NCBI GenBank assembly: GCA_900764225.1 | Contig: CAAFNG010000062.1 | Span: 1-14,816, forward strand | Source of the DNA: Lachnospiraceae bacterium | Lineage (GTDB): Bacteria > Bacillota > Clostridia > Lachnospirales > Lachnospiraceae | Length of the DNA stretch: 14,816 bases | Direction of reading: 5' to 3' | In this document: one piece after another, positions 1 through 8,532 of the stretch | How positions within the stretch are numbered: position 1 is the stretch's first letter | Layout: every line of letters starts with the position of its first letter | Notes under the pieces: generated by a model | The model's database searches: none | What the model saw: only the letters and a program-made list of their open reading frames with translations | Told to the model about the DNA's origin: nothing | Translations under genes and position numbers: made by a program

Positions 1-2
1 AT

Positions 3-845
3 TCCAGAAAGATTGAAAGACTCCTGGAGAAAAACACTCTTCTTATGGAAAATAGTATTCTGGAAAAAGTTGTGCAGAGTGAGCTGGAAATACCACATGC
101 AACTCTGGAAATCAGAGGAAACGCAGAGCCGAGTATAAGAGAGAACGTAATGGGCAAATGGAATTCTCTGAAAAACTGGTTTATAGATTCCAATGGACGT
201 GAATGTGAGTGTAAAAAAGTTCTGAAGATCACCAACGACATAATCAGGAGCATTATTCAGAATGCAGCTCTGATCGTGCAGATACAGAATTGGGGTATCA
301 GCAGAAAAGATGATTATAAAAAATTTCTCCATATGTTTTTGCAATGTGAAGACCTGGATGAGGCCAGAAGACTTTCCGCACATGTTTTTGGCGTGCAGAA
401 GATTCAGCATTTCAAGACCATAGAAGCCAGAGAAGAAGACTCGATCAACAACAATGTATATGATGAGGAACCTTCAGCATATCTGTTGAAACCGCACACG
501 AGAAATTATCGTGAGAAAAAAGATAAAAGAGGATTCGAGGATAAAACATTTCAGAAGATGATCCAGAGAGAAGCATATCTGAAACAGGCGAGGAAGCAGA
601 AAGAAATCGTGATGCATTATATCCGGGATAACAAGATCACATTTTCGGAAATTGACGAAACTGTAGAAGAAAGCACAAGAGCAGTATTTTTACAATGGAT
701 ATCTCTGGCAAATATGAGTTCACAGAAAACAGGAAGAACGGAATATGGACAGGAGTATCGCCTGACGAGAAAAGACGGAACCTGTGTGCTGAAATGCGAA
801 GATGGAAACCTTGTGATGCCATCGTACATACTGGAGTTTAAATAA
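3..845 (+). CDS. jetA: Wadjet defence protein JetA (DUF2397/TIGR02677 family), 5'-truncated
   Basis: C-terminal part (281 codons) of the kleisin-like subunit of an SMC anti-plasmid complex. The frame is open to the left edge with no stop, so the Met at base 45 is only an internal methionine and the true start lies outside the window. DUF2397 proteins are usually near 500 residues, so roughly the first 40% is missing. Family evidence is the stretch FLHMFLQCEDLDEARRLSAH followed by VFGVQKIQHF (bases about 330-415), which fits the conserved 'ahrL..aFGl...rH' block, and a later proline/basic segment (PHTRNYREKKDKRG). The strongest support is the order of the next three genes, which match TIGR02678, TIGR02680 and TIGR02679. 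JetA is expected to bridge the JetC heads and bind JetB, by analogy with MukF/MksF. It ends 2 bases before jetB. Function is inferred from characterised Wadjet systems; family placement is fairly sure. Confidence 0.85.
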   Translation, partial: SRKIERLLEKNTLLMENSILEKVVQSELEIPHATLEIRGNAEPSIRENVMGKWNSLKNWFIDSNGRECECKKVLKITNDIIRSIIQNAALIVQIQNWGISRKDDYKKFLHMFLQCEDLDEARRLSAHVFGVQKIQHFKTIEAREEDSINNNVYDEEPSAYLLKPHTRNYREKKDKRGFEDKTFQKMIQREAYLKQARKQKEIVMHYIRDNKITFSEIDETVEESTRAVFLQWISLANMSSQKTGRTEYGQEYRLTRKDGTCVLKCEDGNLVMPSYILEFK

Positions 846-847
846 GA

Positions 848-1984
848 ATGAATGAAGTCAGAACATTGTTGGAAAAATTCTGGATCTGCAAGGATACAGA
901 TAAAGAGACTTATTATAAGATAAAAAGAGACATTCCAAACTTTCAGAAATTCATCCGTGAGCAGCTGGGATGGAAACTGATCCACACGGAAAACCTTCTG
1001 AAATTAGAAAAAAGGCCTGCACATGCAGAGCCTTTTATGGGAATTGAGGAGTTTGCGGAAATCAGGGACTACTGTATTTTTTGTGTGGTTCTGATGTACC
1101 TGGAAGATAAGGAAGAACGAGAGCCTTTTCTTTTGTCGGAACTGATCAGTTATGTAGAAACGCAGCTAAAGGAGTATATGACCATTGATTGGACTTCATT
1201 TACTCAGAGAAAATCCCTGGTAAGAGTTTTGCAGTATATGGAAAAACTGCAGATGATACGGGCGCGTGATGGACGAAGTGAAGGGTTTGGCTCTGAGGCA
1301 GGACAGGAAGTATTATATGAAAATACAGGATATTCGAAATATTTTGCCACGAGTTTTCCCACAGATATTTCCGGATATGAATCCTGGAGAGATTTTGAAA
1401 AAACAGATTTTGATGAAATCGAACAGGATAAAGGCGCATCCAGGGTCAACCGTGTTTACCGTCAGCTTGCAGTCTGTCCGGCTATGTACTGGGATGGAAA
1501 TGAAGATGCAGATGGACTTTATCTGAAAAACCAGCGCCAGTGGGTAGCAAGATATCTCCAGCAGAATCTGGGAGGAAATCTGGATATTTACAGAAACATG
1601 GCGTGTTTAACATTGGATGAAAGTGACTGTTATGGGGCAGTGCATCCCAGGGATGCCATGCTGCCGGAAGCAGTGCTTCTGATCTGTGCCAGAATACAGG
1701 ATGAACTTACAAAGGAAAAACTTAAGAAAGCAGAAAACGAATGTATTTATATTTCAAAAGAAAAATTTTCAGAGCTTGTGCGAAACTGCCGGGAAGAATG
1801 GAAAAAGGGATGGAGTAAAGAATTTCGCGAAATGGAAGAAGCAAAGCTGATAGAGACAGTCAGAGTATATATGGAAAACTGGATGTTGATCCGCTGTGAA
1901 CAGGATCAGGTTGTGATCTTACCGGCGGCTGGAAGGCTTGCAGGTTTTTATCCGAAGGATTTTGAAGGAGGTACAGAAGAGTGA
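848..1984 (+). CDS. jetB: Wadjet defence protein JetB (DUF2398/TIGR02678 family)
   Basis: A 378-residue cytoplasmic protein, expected to be the KITE/MukE-like accessory subunit that binds the kleisin JetA in an SMC complex. Length is normal for DUF2398 proteins. The segment RVNRVYRQLAVCPAMYWDG (bases about 1445-1500), followed by a Tyr-Leu-x-x-Gln-Arg block and GGNLDIYRNMACLTLDE, resembles the family's conserved core 'hRvyR.L...P..y ... qr..i ... ev.r..a.l..de'. A GGAG at 833-836, inside the end of jetA, lies 11 bases before the ATG. The stop codon overlaps the GTG start of jetC (GTGA, 4 bases), which suggests translational coupling and fixed subunit ratios. No catalytic motif is seen, as expected for a structural subunit. 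The family call rests on these blocks and on the conserved four-gene order; a profile search for PF09661 would settle it. Confidence 0.87.
   Translation: MNEVRTLLEKFWICKDTDKETYYKIKRDIPNFQKFIREQLGWKLIHTENLLKLEKRPAHAEPFMGIEEFAEIRDYCIFCVVLMYLEDKEEREPFLLSELISYVETQLKEYMTIDWTSFTQRKSLVRVLQYMEKLQMIRARDGRSEGFGSEAGQEVLYENTGYSKYFATSFPTDISGYESWRDFEKTDFDEIEQDKGASRVNRVYRQLAVCPAMYWDGNEDADGLYLKNQRQWVARYLQQNLGGNLDIYRNMACLTLDESDCYGAVHPRDAMLPEAVLLICARIQDELTKEKLKKAENECIYISKEKFSELVRNCREEWKKGWSKEFREMEEAKLIETVRVYMENWMLIRCEQDQVVILPAAGRLAGFYPKDFEGGTEE
1965..1971 (+). promoter_or_regulatory. Ribosome binding site that fixes the GTG start of jetC
   Basis: A perfect AAGGAGG lies inside the jetB coding end, 9 bases before GTG 1981. 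The first in-frame ATG (1999) would be 27 bases away, too far for this site. The GTG start is therefore preferred, and the start overlaps the jetB stop. Confidence 0.85.
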
Positions 1985-4900
1985 ATGACCGTTGGCAGAT
2001 GAACAGGATCGGATTTGTGAATTTCTGGCTGTATGATGAAGAAATTTTTGAATTCCTGGATGGAAAACTTCTTCTTCGTGGACAGAATGGTTCTGGAAAA
2101 TCCATTACAACACAAAGTTTCATTCCTTTTGTGCTGGATGGTGACCGCACACCAAGCCGACTGGATCCTTTTGGTTCCAGTGACCGGAAGATGGAATATT
2201 ATTTTCTTGGTGAAGAAGGAAGAGACGAGGCAACCGGATATCTTTTCCTGGAATTTAAGAAAAAAGATTCAGATGAATACAGGACGATCGGAATCGGTCA
2301 GAGAGCACGCCGTGGAAAACCTATGGATTTCTGGGGATTTGTTATTCTTGACGGAAAGAGAATCGGATACGATCTGTGGCTGTATAAAGAAGTTGGAAGC
2401 AACAAAATTCCTTATGATAAGAGAGAAATAAAGAATATTCTCGGGGAAGAGAATTTTTTTACAGACAGTCAGAGCGAATATAAAAAACATGTAAATCAGT
2501 ATATTTTTGGATTCCGTAAAGAAGAGCAGTATGAACAGTTTATCCGGCTTCTTGTAAAGGTGCGTGCGCCAAAACTTTCCAAGGAATTCAAGCCTACAAA
2601 AGTATATGAAATACTGAATGATTCGCTGCAGACACTGACGGATGAAGATCTCAGAGCCATGGTAGATGCCATGGAAAAAATGGATGATATTCAGGACAGT
2701 CTTCAAACCCTGAACCGGGCATTTTCAGATGTGAAGATCATCCGAAATGAATATACCCGCTATAATCAGTATATGCTTGCAAAAAAAGCGCAGGCATATC
2801 TGGAAAAAAAGAAAGAAGTAGAAATTTTTCAGCAGGCTTTTGAAAAACGTGCACAGGAAATAAAGGAAGCAAGGGAAAGCAGTCAGAAGAAAACAGATCT
2901 TTTGAGGGAACTGCGGGAAAAAGAAAAACTGGCAGAGACAGAACGGAACGGGCTTCTTGATATGGATCTGGAAGAAATCGATCATAAACTGGAACATGCC
3001 AGAAAAGAGAAAGAGGAAGCTGAGCGGAATGAGGCCCGCTGGGAAGAGAAGATCCAGGAATGTAAGACAAGAATCTGGGAAGGTGAGCAGGAACTGAGAG
3101 GAATCCAGGATCATCTGGAACAGAAACAGCAGGAGCTGGAAGAGCAGAAAGAAGAAATTCTGGAGCAACAGGAAATTCTGCAGTGGGAGCATCATGAAAA
3201 ATCTTTTCGCATTATAGAAGAAGAAAACCTTGAAAAAACAGAAGAAATCATCAGAGACCTGGATATGCTGAAAAAACTTATTGAAGAATGCAGACAGATC
3301 ATTAAGCAGTATGAAATTTTTTCCAGGGAGTACGATGAAATATCCAGCCAGCTGGAAGAATGCAGACGTGAGAAGGCGGAAATAGAGCTGGCGTTGGAGA
3401 ATGCTCAGAAACAGGTACTGGCCAGTATCGATCAGTGGATCGTGGAGATTTTTGAGTTAAAAAAGAATTCCAGTGAATGGAAACCGGAAGAAGAGCTTCT
3501 TCGGAAGCTTCAGGAGAGGATCAGAGTATATCATTCGGTGGAAGATGCAGGGGTTTTACAGGAAATGCTGCGGTTGGATTATGAGCAGCAGAGACAAACG
3601 CTTCTGGAGCAGAAAACGGCGAAAGAAAATGAGAAGAAATCCCTGACGGAACAGCTGGAAGAAACGCGGGAAGAACTGGAAACGGTCCGGAATCAGGGTG
3701 AGCTGGAACCTGACAGAGATGAGCAAACGGAGCGCTCCAGAACTGCTCTGGCAGAAAAAGGGATCGCAGCGATACCATTTTATAAAACTGTGGAATTTTC
3801 GGAGGAACTGGATAAAGCTGCCTGTGCAAGGATGGAGGCACAGTTGCAGAAAGCCGGAATCCTGGATGCACTGGTGATCGCGGAAACGGATCTGGAACAT
3901 CTTAAAGAATTTTTTCCGGAAATGCAGGATACAGTGTTGCATCTTGATAAGATGGGAAATTCGGCTTTTTCCGGATTGAAGGTAAATGAAGAATTATCGC
4001 TGGATCTGAGACAGGAAGTTTCCCGTATCCTTTCGAATATTTATGAAGAAGAGAACGGACAGGGGATTTATATCGGAACAGACGGATGGTTCCGGCAGGG
4101 AATTCTCACAGGACGGGCAGATAAAAGCAAAGAGGCAGAATTTGTAGGTGTTCTGGCAAGAAAGCGACGTAAAGAAAAGAAGATCCGGGAACTGGAAGCT
4201 GTTATCCGGGAATTTAATGAGAATCTGTCTGCAGTAGAAGATGAGATTTTAAAGATTGGGAATCGGCTGGAAAAACTTCAGGAAGAGTATAAGAATCTTC
4301 CTGGATTTGGAGATATTAATGCTGCACTTTCACAGGAAAAAGAATACAGCCTGCGCCTTCAGATAAAGACAGATGAATACAGACAAAAGGAAGCGAAGGA
4401 ACGGGAAAAGCTTCAGGAGAAGAACAGAAAATATCAGGAGATGCTGCAAAAATGCAAAGCTTTTCCCTATGGACGGACAGAAGAGGCATATGAAGAAGCA
4501 AGAGACGCAGCGGAAGAATACCAGAGTATCTGGCAGGAGGTAAGACAGAATCTGTTACAGATCATCACGGATAAAAGCAGCTGTGAATCAAAGCAGGATG
4601 CGATTGCTCGGGATGAGCAGCAGATGGATGATGCTTTTATAGAACAGCGTAATTACATTACAAAAAGAAAAGAAGTGGAGATCCAGATCCGTCAGCTGGA
4701 AGAATACTTAAATCGTCCGGACATTGCAGAAAAAGCGAATCGTCTGAAACAGCTTTGGGAAGAACTCAGAAAGATTAAAGACCAGATAAATGACATTGGA
4801 AAAGATCTTGCGGTTTTGGCAGACAGACTGGAGCGGATGCAGAAGGAGGAACCGGATAAACGGGCAGAGCTGCAGCAGGAGATCAAAGCAGAGACAACTT

Positions 4901-6039
4901 TAAGAGGATTCTTTGAGGAAGAGCTTTCCCTGAAGCTTGTGGTGGACAGAGAAAATAAAGCGTTGCATGACTGTGCAAGAGAAGCACAAAGCTTTTTGCG
5001 TGAAGGTGATAAAAACAGGGAACAGAGTGAATTGTTCCAGTCGTTGTTCCGTGTTTATCAGCAGCATAATGGAAGCCTGACACCTTATGGAACTTCCATA
5101 GAAAGCTGTTTTGGCTCAGAAAACAATGTGTCCGGAGAAAAAGGAACAGCTTTACGCAGCCGTGTACGGATCGTATCCACCTGGAAAGGAAAGAGAGTTT
5201 ACCTGGAGGAATTTTACAATATTCTGAAAACATCGATCGAAGAGACTGAACTGCTGATCCGGGAAAAAGACAGGGAGCTTTTTGAGGATATCCTGTCCCA
5301 GACGATCAGCCAGCAGCTTACAGACCGGATCGCTGAAAGCCGGAAATGGGTTGCAGATATGTCTGGACTTATGAAAGACATGGACACTTCCATGGGACTG
5401 AGCTTTTCTCTGGAATGGAAGCCACGGAAACCGGAAAATGATACGGAGCTTGACATCGGAGAGCTTGAGAAGATTTTGCTTCGTGACAGAGCACTTCTTA
5501 CACTTGAGGATATTGAAAAAGTTGCGGCACATTTTCGAAGTAAGATTCAGGCAGAAAAAATGAAACTGGAAGAAAACGGCGGAGTGGTAACTTACATGGA
5601 TCTTGTAAGAGATGCGCTGGATTACCGGAAATGGTTTGAATTCCGTATGTTTTATAAACGAGGGGAAGATGCGAAAAAGCTTCTGACGAATGCAGCTTTC
5701 AATCGATTCAGCGGCGGTGAAAAGGCTATGGCAATGTATGTGCCTCTTTTTGCAGCAGTGAATGCACAGTATCAGAAAGCAGAAAATAAAGATCATCCAC
5801 GTATGGTAGCGCTGGATGAGGCTTTTGCAGGTGTTGATGATAAGAATATCAGCAGCATGTTTGAACTGGTAGAAAAACTGGATTTTGATTATATCATGAA
5901 TTCCCAGTCTCTCTGGGGCTGTTTTGAGACAGTGAAAAGTCTGCGTATCGCAGAGCTGCAGAGACCGCAGAATTCACAGGTTGTTTCTGTGATCTGTTAT
6001 ACATGGAACGGAAGTGAAAGAATTTTAGATGAGCAGTGA
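1981..6039 (+). CDS. jetC: Wadjet SMC-like ATPase JetC (TIGR02680 family)
   Basis: A 1352-residue SMC/MukB-like ATPase, the motor of the Wadjet complex. In characterised systems it extrudes DNA loops and presents small circular plasmids to the JetD nuclease. The N-terminal head holds Walker A GQNGSGKS (residues 34-41). A long coiled coil, rich in Glu, Lys, Arg and Gln, follows from about 250 to 590. A globular hinge-like domain spans about 594-735 (PFYKTVEF, GILDALV, then GTDGWFRQGILTGR and AEFVGVLARKRRKEKKI). A second coil runs to about 1090. The C-terminal head carries the signature FSGGEK (S1244) and Walker B MVALDEAFAGVDD with D1279 and catalytic E1280. All ATPase motifs are intact. Length matches the roughly 1350 residues typical of TIGR02680 proteins. 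The start is GTG with a strong RBS; jetB overlaps by 4 bases and jetD by 11. Family assignment is strong; anti-plasmid activity is inferred from homologues. Confidence 0.93.
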   Translation: MNDRWQMNRIGFVNFWLYDEEIFEFLDGKLLLRGQNGSGKSITTQSFIPFVLDGDRTPSRLDPFGSSDRKMEYYFLGEEGRDEATGYLFLEFKKKDSDEYRTIGIGQRARRGKPMDFWGFVILDGKRIGYDLWLYKEVGSNKIPYDKREIKNILGEENFFTDSQSEYKKHVNQYIFGFRKEEQYEQFIRLLVKVRAPKLSKEFKPTKVYEILNDSLQTLTDEDLRAMVDAMEKMDDIQDSLQTLNRAFSDVKIIRNEYTRYNQYMLAKKAQAYLEKKKEVEIFQQAFEKRAQEIKEARESSQKKTDLLRELREKEKLAETERNGLLDMDLEEIDHKLEHARKEKEEAERNEARWEEKIQECKTRIWEGEQELRGIQDHLEQKQQELEEQKEEILEQQEILQWEHHEKSFRIIEEENLEKTEEIIRDLDMLKKLIEECRQIIKQYEIFSREYDEISSQLEECRREKAEIELALENAQKQVLASIDQWIVEIFELKKNSSEWKPEEELLRKLQERIRVYHSVEDAGVLQEMLRLDYEQQRQTLLEQKTAKENEKKSLTEQLEETREELETVRNQGELEPDRDEQTERSRTALAEKGIAAIPFYKTVEFSEELDKAACARMEAQLQKAGILDALVIAETDLEHLKEFFPEMQDTVLHLDKMGNSAFSGLKVNEELSLDLRQEVSRILSNIYEEENGQGIYIGTDGWFRQGILTGRADKSKEAEFVGVLARKRRKEKKIRELEAVIREFNENLSAVEDEILKIGNRLEKLQEEYKNLPGFGDINAALSQEKEYSLRLQIKTDEYRQKEAKEREKLQEKNRKYQEMLQKCKAFPYGRTEEAYEEARDAAEEYQSIWQEVRQNLLQIITDKSSCESKQDAIARDEQQMDDAFIEQRNYITKRKEVEIQIRQLEEYLNRPDIAEKANRLKQLWEELRKIKDQINDIGKDLAVLADRLERMQKEEPDKRAELQQEIKAETTLRGFFEEELSLKLVVDRENKALHDCAREAQSFLREGDKNREQSELFQSLFRVYQQHNGSLTPYGTSIESCFGSENNVSGEKGTALRSRVRIVSTWKGKRVYLEEFYNILKTSIEETELLIREKDRELFEDILSQTISQQLTDRIAESRKWVADMSGLMKDMDTSMGLSFSLEWKPRKPENDTELDIGELEKILLRDRALLTLEDIEKVAAHFRSKIQAEKMKLEENGGVVTYMDLVRDALDYRKWFEFRMFYKRGEDAKKLLTNAAFNRFSGGEKAMAMYVPLFAAVNAQYQKAENKDHPRMVALDEAFAGVDDKNISSMFELVEKLDFDYIMNSQSLWGCFETVKSLRIAELQRPQNSQVVSVICYTWNGSERILDEQ

Positions 6040-7372
6040 GATTGTATGCAATAGCAGGAAATGTGTGGAATATTTTAAAAGTCAGAAAGCATATGACCGG
6101 TGCTTCCGGGAACTCTGGAAAAAATGGCGTTCCTATGGAAAAGTGGCAGGAAGGATTACTTTGAAAAATGCTTCTGATGAAGAACGGCGGGCGATAAGTG
6201 GAATTACGGGGAAAATGTTTTTTGAGAAAGATATCCGGTTTACATTTTTGGAATTCGAGCAGGGGCTGCAGGAAACACGTTTTGCGCCGGTTGATATAAA
6301 AATTGTTCTTGAGGAATATTTTGGAAAAGAACTTGTGACAAGACAAGGAGAGAAAAAAGAACAGCAGAAGCAGAAGGAACATTTTCTGGAAAGTATATAT
6401 GAATATTTTCAGAAAAAAATCGGAACAGAAGCAGCAGTGTTAAGATGGATAAGCGAGATGATCTCTTCGAAAAAGTATGGTTATCAGCTGATTATGAGGG
6501 AATATGAGAAAGAGCCAAAGCAGGCCAGAATATTGGCATATCATGCGGGAAATGCTTTGGAGAAACTTGAAGAAATCCGAAATGTGCAGTGTGCGCTTCC
6601 TCTTGCGGTATTTGCGGCAGAAGTATCGGACAATCCTCATTATTTTGACAGGGGAACAACGGCAGGAACTTTTCTGGTTCATGGAATCTGTTATGAACGA
6701 AAACGGCAATTGCCGGAAAATGCTTATCAATGGCGGGAATTACTTGAACAGGAAGGAATCGTTCCGGATAATATTTCCTCGCTGGTACACGTATATGGAC
6801 TGAAAATGAAAAAAGAAGGTAACTGGCATCCGGCATATGAGGCATTTTGTGAAGAGGGCGAACCTTATGTGGTTACTATGGAAAATCTGAAAGGGATCAC
6901 AGAAGTTCGGCCGCTGAGCAAAAAGGTGTACATCGTAGAAAATGAGATGGTGTTCAGTTATCTTATTGAAAATCTGCAGAGAAAAAATTATACACTACTG
7001 TGCACATCCGGTCAGTTGCGTTTTGCGGCGCAAAAGCTGATCGGGATGATTCTGGAAAGCGGAAGTGACATTTACTATAGCGGGGATATTGATCCTGATG
7101 GAATAGGAATTGCGGACAGATTGTGGCAGAAGTACGGGAATCGGATTCATTTATGGAGAATGGAACCGAAAGATTATGAGAAAAGTATTTCAGGTGAAGC
7201 AATCAGCGAAACGGGTGTGATAAAGCTGGAGCGTATTGTCCATCCACAGCTTTTGAAAACAGCAGAATATATTAGAGAGAAAAGGCGATCCGGCTATCAG
7301 GAAAATATTTTGAAGGAGCTTCTGACCGATATGGAGCCAGAAAACCCCGTCCCCAATGGAGGCCAATCATGA
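6029..7372 (+). CDS. jetD: Wadjet nuclease JetD (DUF2399/TIGR02679 family, Toprim-type)
   Basis: A 447-residue protein, the topoisomerase-VI-like nuclease subunit that cleaves the trapped plasmid in Wadjet systems. The N-terminal two thirds is probably the arm/DNA-binding region (DUF3323-like). The C-terminal part is a Toprim-like domain: VENEMVF with the likely catalytic Glu at E304, then SGDIDPDGIGIADRL with the metal-binding acidic cluster D353, D355 and D357. The residues needed for catalysis therefore look intact. ATG 6029 overlaps the jetC end by 11 bases. No good Shine-Dalgarno is visible just upstream, so translation probably depends on ribosomes finishing jetC. The last codons (PENPVPNGGQS) use CCC and GTC, unlike the rest of the gene, and contain the RBS of the next gene. 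The domain call is confident; target preference (plasmid size and topology) is known only from related Wadjet types. Confidence 0.9.
   Translation: MSSEIVCNSRKCVEYFKSQKAYDRCFRELWKKWRSYGKVAGRITLKNASDEERRAISGITGKMFFEKDIRFTFLEFEQGLQETRFAPVDIKIVLEEYFGKELVTRQGEKKEQQKQKEHFLESIYEYFQKKIGTEAAVLRWISEMISSKKYGYQLIMREYEKEPKQARILAYHAGNALEKLEEIRNVQCALPLAVFAAEVSDNPHYFDRGTTAGTFLVHGICYERKRQLPENAYQWRELLEQEGIVPDNISSLVHVYGLKMKKEGNWHPAYEAFCEEGEPYVVTMENLKGITEVRPLSKKVYIVENEMVFSYLIENLQRKNYTLLCTSGQLRFAAQKLIGMILESGSDIYYSGDIDPDGIGIADRLWQKYGNRIHLWRMEPKDYEKSISGEAISETGVIKLERIVHPQLLKTAEYIREKRRSGYQENILKELLTDMEPENPVPNGGQS
7358..7362 (+). promoter_or_regulatory. Ribosome binding site of the EEP-family gene, inside jetD
   Basis: GGAGG lies 6 bases before ATG 7369 and within the last codons of jetD. 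It supports the ATG that overlaps the jetD stop (ATGA), giving a translationally linked fifth gene. Confidence 0.8.
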
Positions 7373-8466
7373 AAACAAAGAAAATATTAAAAACAGCAGC
7401 CATCATCCTTCTAACAATCCTCATCATCCTGGCGGGCTACATCATTTACCTTTATGCCAGCTATCATAGAATCGAGGATAACAAAAAATTAGAAGTAGAA
7501 ACCGTTTCCGAGAATGACAAAGAGGGAGATACCCTGTCAGCAGAAAAAAAATACTCCGCGCTTACATATAATATCGGTTTCGGAGCATATACGCCGGAGT
7601 ACAGTTTCTTTATGGACGGCGGAAAATACTCCTGGGCGAAGAGCAAGGAGAGTGCGGAGGAGACAGTAACAGGTGCAGGCGAGCTGGTTGCGTCACTGGA
7701 TCCGGATTTTGCACTGATCCAGGAGATCGACCTGGATGCAACAAGAACCTATCATTTGGATGAATATTCCATACTGAAAAAAGTGATACCTGCGTACAAC
7801 TGTGTGTTTGCACAGAATTATGACTCGGCATTTCTTTTTTATCCGTTTACGCAGCCTCACGGAAAAAGCAAGGCAGGCCTTGCCCTGTTTTCCAGATATC
7901 CGGTTACGGATTCTTTAAGAAGAAGTTTTCCGGTGTCTACATCGTTTACGAAATTTTTCGACCTGGACAGATGCTACAGCATATCCAGAGTGCCGGTGGA
8001 CAATGGAAAAGAGCTGGTGATCTTTGAACTGCATATGTCAGCCTATGGTAACAGTGATGCTGTCCGGGAAGGTCAGATCAGTATGCTCCGCGAAGATATG
8101 CAGAAAGAATATGAGGCAGGAAATTATGTGATCTGCGGAGGAGATTTCAACCATGATCTGAAGGTTGTAGAGGAAGACGGAAAAGATCAGGAACCGGAAT
8201 CCTGGGCACATCCGTTTCCACGCGCAGAGCTTCCGGAGCATTTTTCTTTCTGTCTGGATCAGTTTTCCGCAGAGGAAAAAGAGAAGCTGTGGAACAGTGC
8301 CCGCAATGCGGATAGACCATATGTGCCTGGGGAAACGTATACTGTGACACTGGATGGATTCATTATTTCCGATAATGTGGAATGCGTGAAATACGAAAAT
8401 GTAAACACAGGATATTCTTACTCGGATCACGATCCGGTATATATGGAATTCCAGCTGAAAAAATAG
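7369..8466 (+). CDS. Membrane-anchored endonuclease/exonuclease/phosphatase (EEP) family protein
   Basis: A 365-residue metal-dependent phosphodiesterase or nuclease of the DNase I/EEP fold. The N-terminus is basic (MKTKKILK) followed by one hydrophobic helix at about residues 9-30 with no clear cleavage site. It is therefore probably a membrane anchor with the catalytic domain outside the cell. The catalytic set is complete: N68 (LTYNIGFG), E119 (FALIQEID), H222 (FELHMSAYG), D259 and N261 (GGDFNHD), and the terminal SDHDP with D353 and H354. The family includes DNases, sphingomyelinases and inositol-phosphate phosphatases, and the substrate cannot be read from these motifs. The ATG overlaps the jetD stop by 4 bases, has its own GGAGG, and no promoter is seen between them. 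The gene is followed directly by a terminator, so it appears to be the last gene of the jet transcript. Whether it works with Wadjet or is a passenger is unknown. Confidence 0.9.
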   Translation: MKTKKILKTAAIILLTILIILAGYIIYLYASYHRIEDNKKLEVETVSENDKEGDTLSAEKKYSALTYNIGFGAYTPEYSFFMDGGKYSWAKSKESAEETVTGAGELVASLDPDFALIQEIDLDATRTYHLDEYSILKKVIPAYNCVFAQNYDSAFLFYPFTQPHGKSKAGLALFSRYPVTDSLRRSFPVSTSFTKFFDLDRCYSISRVPVDNGKELVIFELHMSAYGNSDAVREGQISMLREDMQKEYEAGNYVICGGDFNHDLKVVEEDGKDQEPESWAHPFPRAELPEHFSFCLDQFSAEEKEKLWNSARNADRPYVPGETYTVTLDGFIISDNVECVKYENVNTGYSYSDHDPVYMEFQLKK

Positions 8467-8482
8467 AATAAGATAATGAAAG

Positions 8483-8523
8483 ATCACTGCGAAATGAGAT
8501 ATGACTTCGCAGTGATTTTTTTT
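8483..8523 (+). terminator. Rho-independent terminator ending the jet-EEP transcript
   Basis: A perfect 11-bp stem pairs ATCACTGCGAA (8483-8493) with TTCGCAGTGAT (8506-8516). It has a 12-base loop and a run of eight T (8516-8523). It starts 16 bases after the EEP stop and separates the defence operon from the etf operon. Confidence 0.95.
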
Positions 8524-8532
8524 AGGATTTTA

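Noticed and set aside
1..30. Adapter sequence at the left end
   Set aside because: The first bases do not match the Tn5 mosaic end in either orientation and continue the jetA reading frame, so they look genomic.
45..845. ATG at 45 as the start of a complete 266-residue gene
   Set aside because: The same frame is open back to base 3 with plausible coding, there is no ribosome site before 45, and the DUF2397 family is about twice as long. It is the 3' part of a cut gene.
1999..2001. In-frame ATG as an alternative jetC start
   Set aside because: The perfect AAGGAGG at 1965-1971 is 9 bases from GTG 1981 but 27 from this ATG, and GTG gives the usual overlap with jetB.
5152..5796. 214-codon minus-strand open frame opposite the end of jetC
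   Set aside because: It covers the JetC signature motif region and reads as low-complexity Phe/Ser/Cys-rich peptide. It is a shadow frame.
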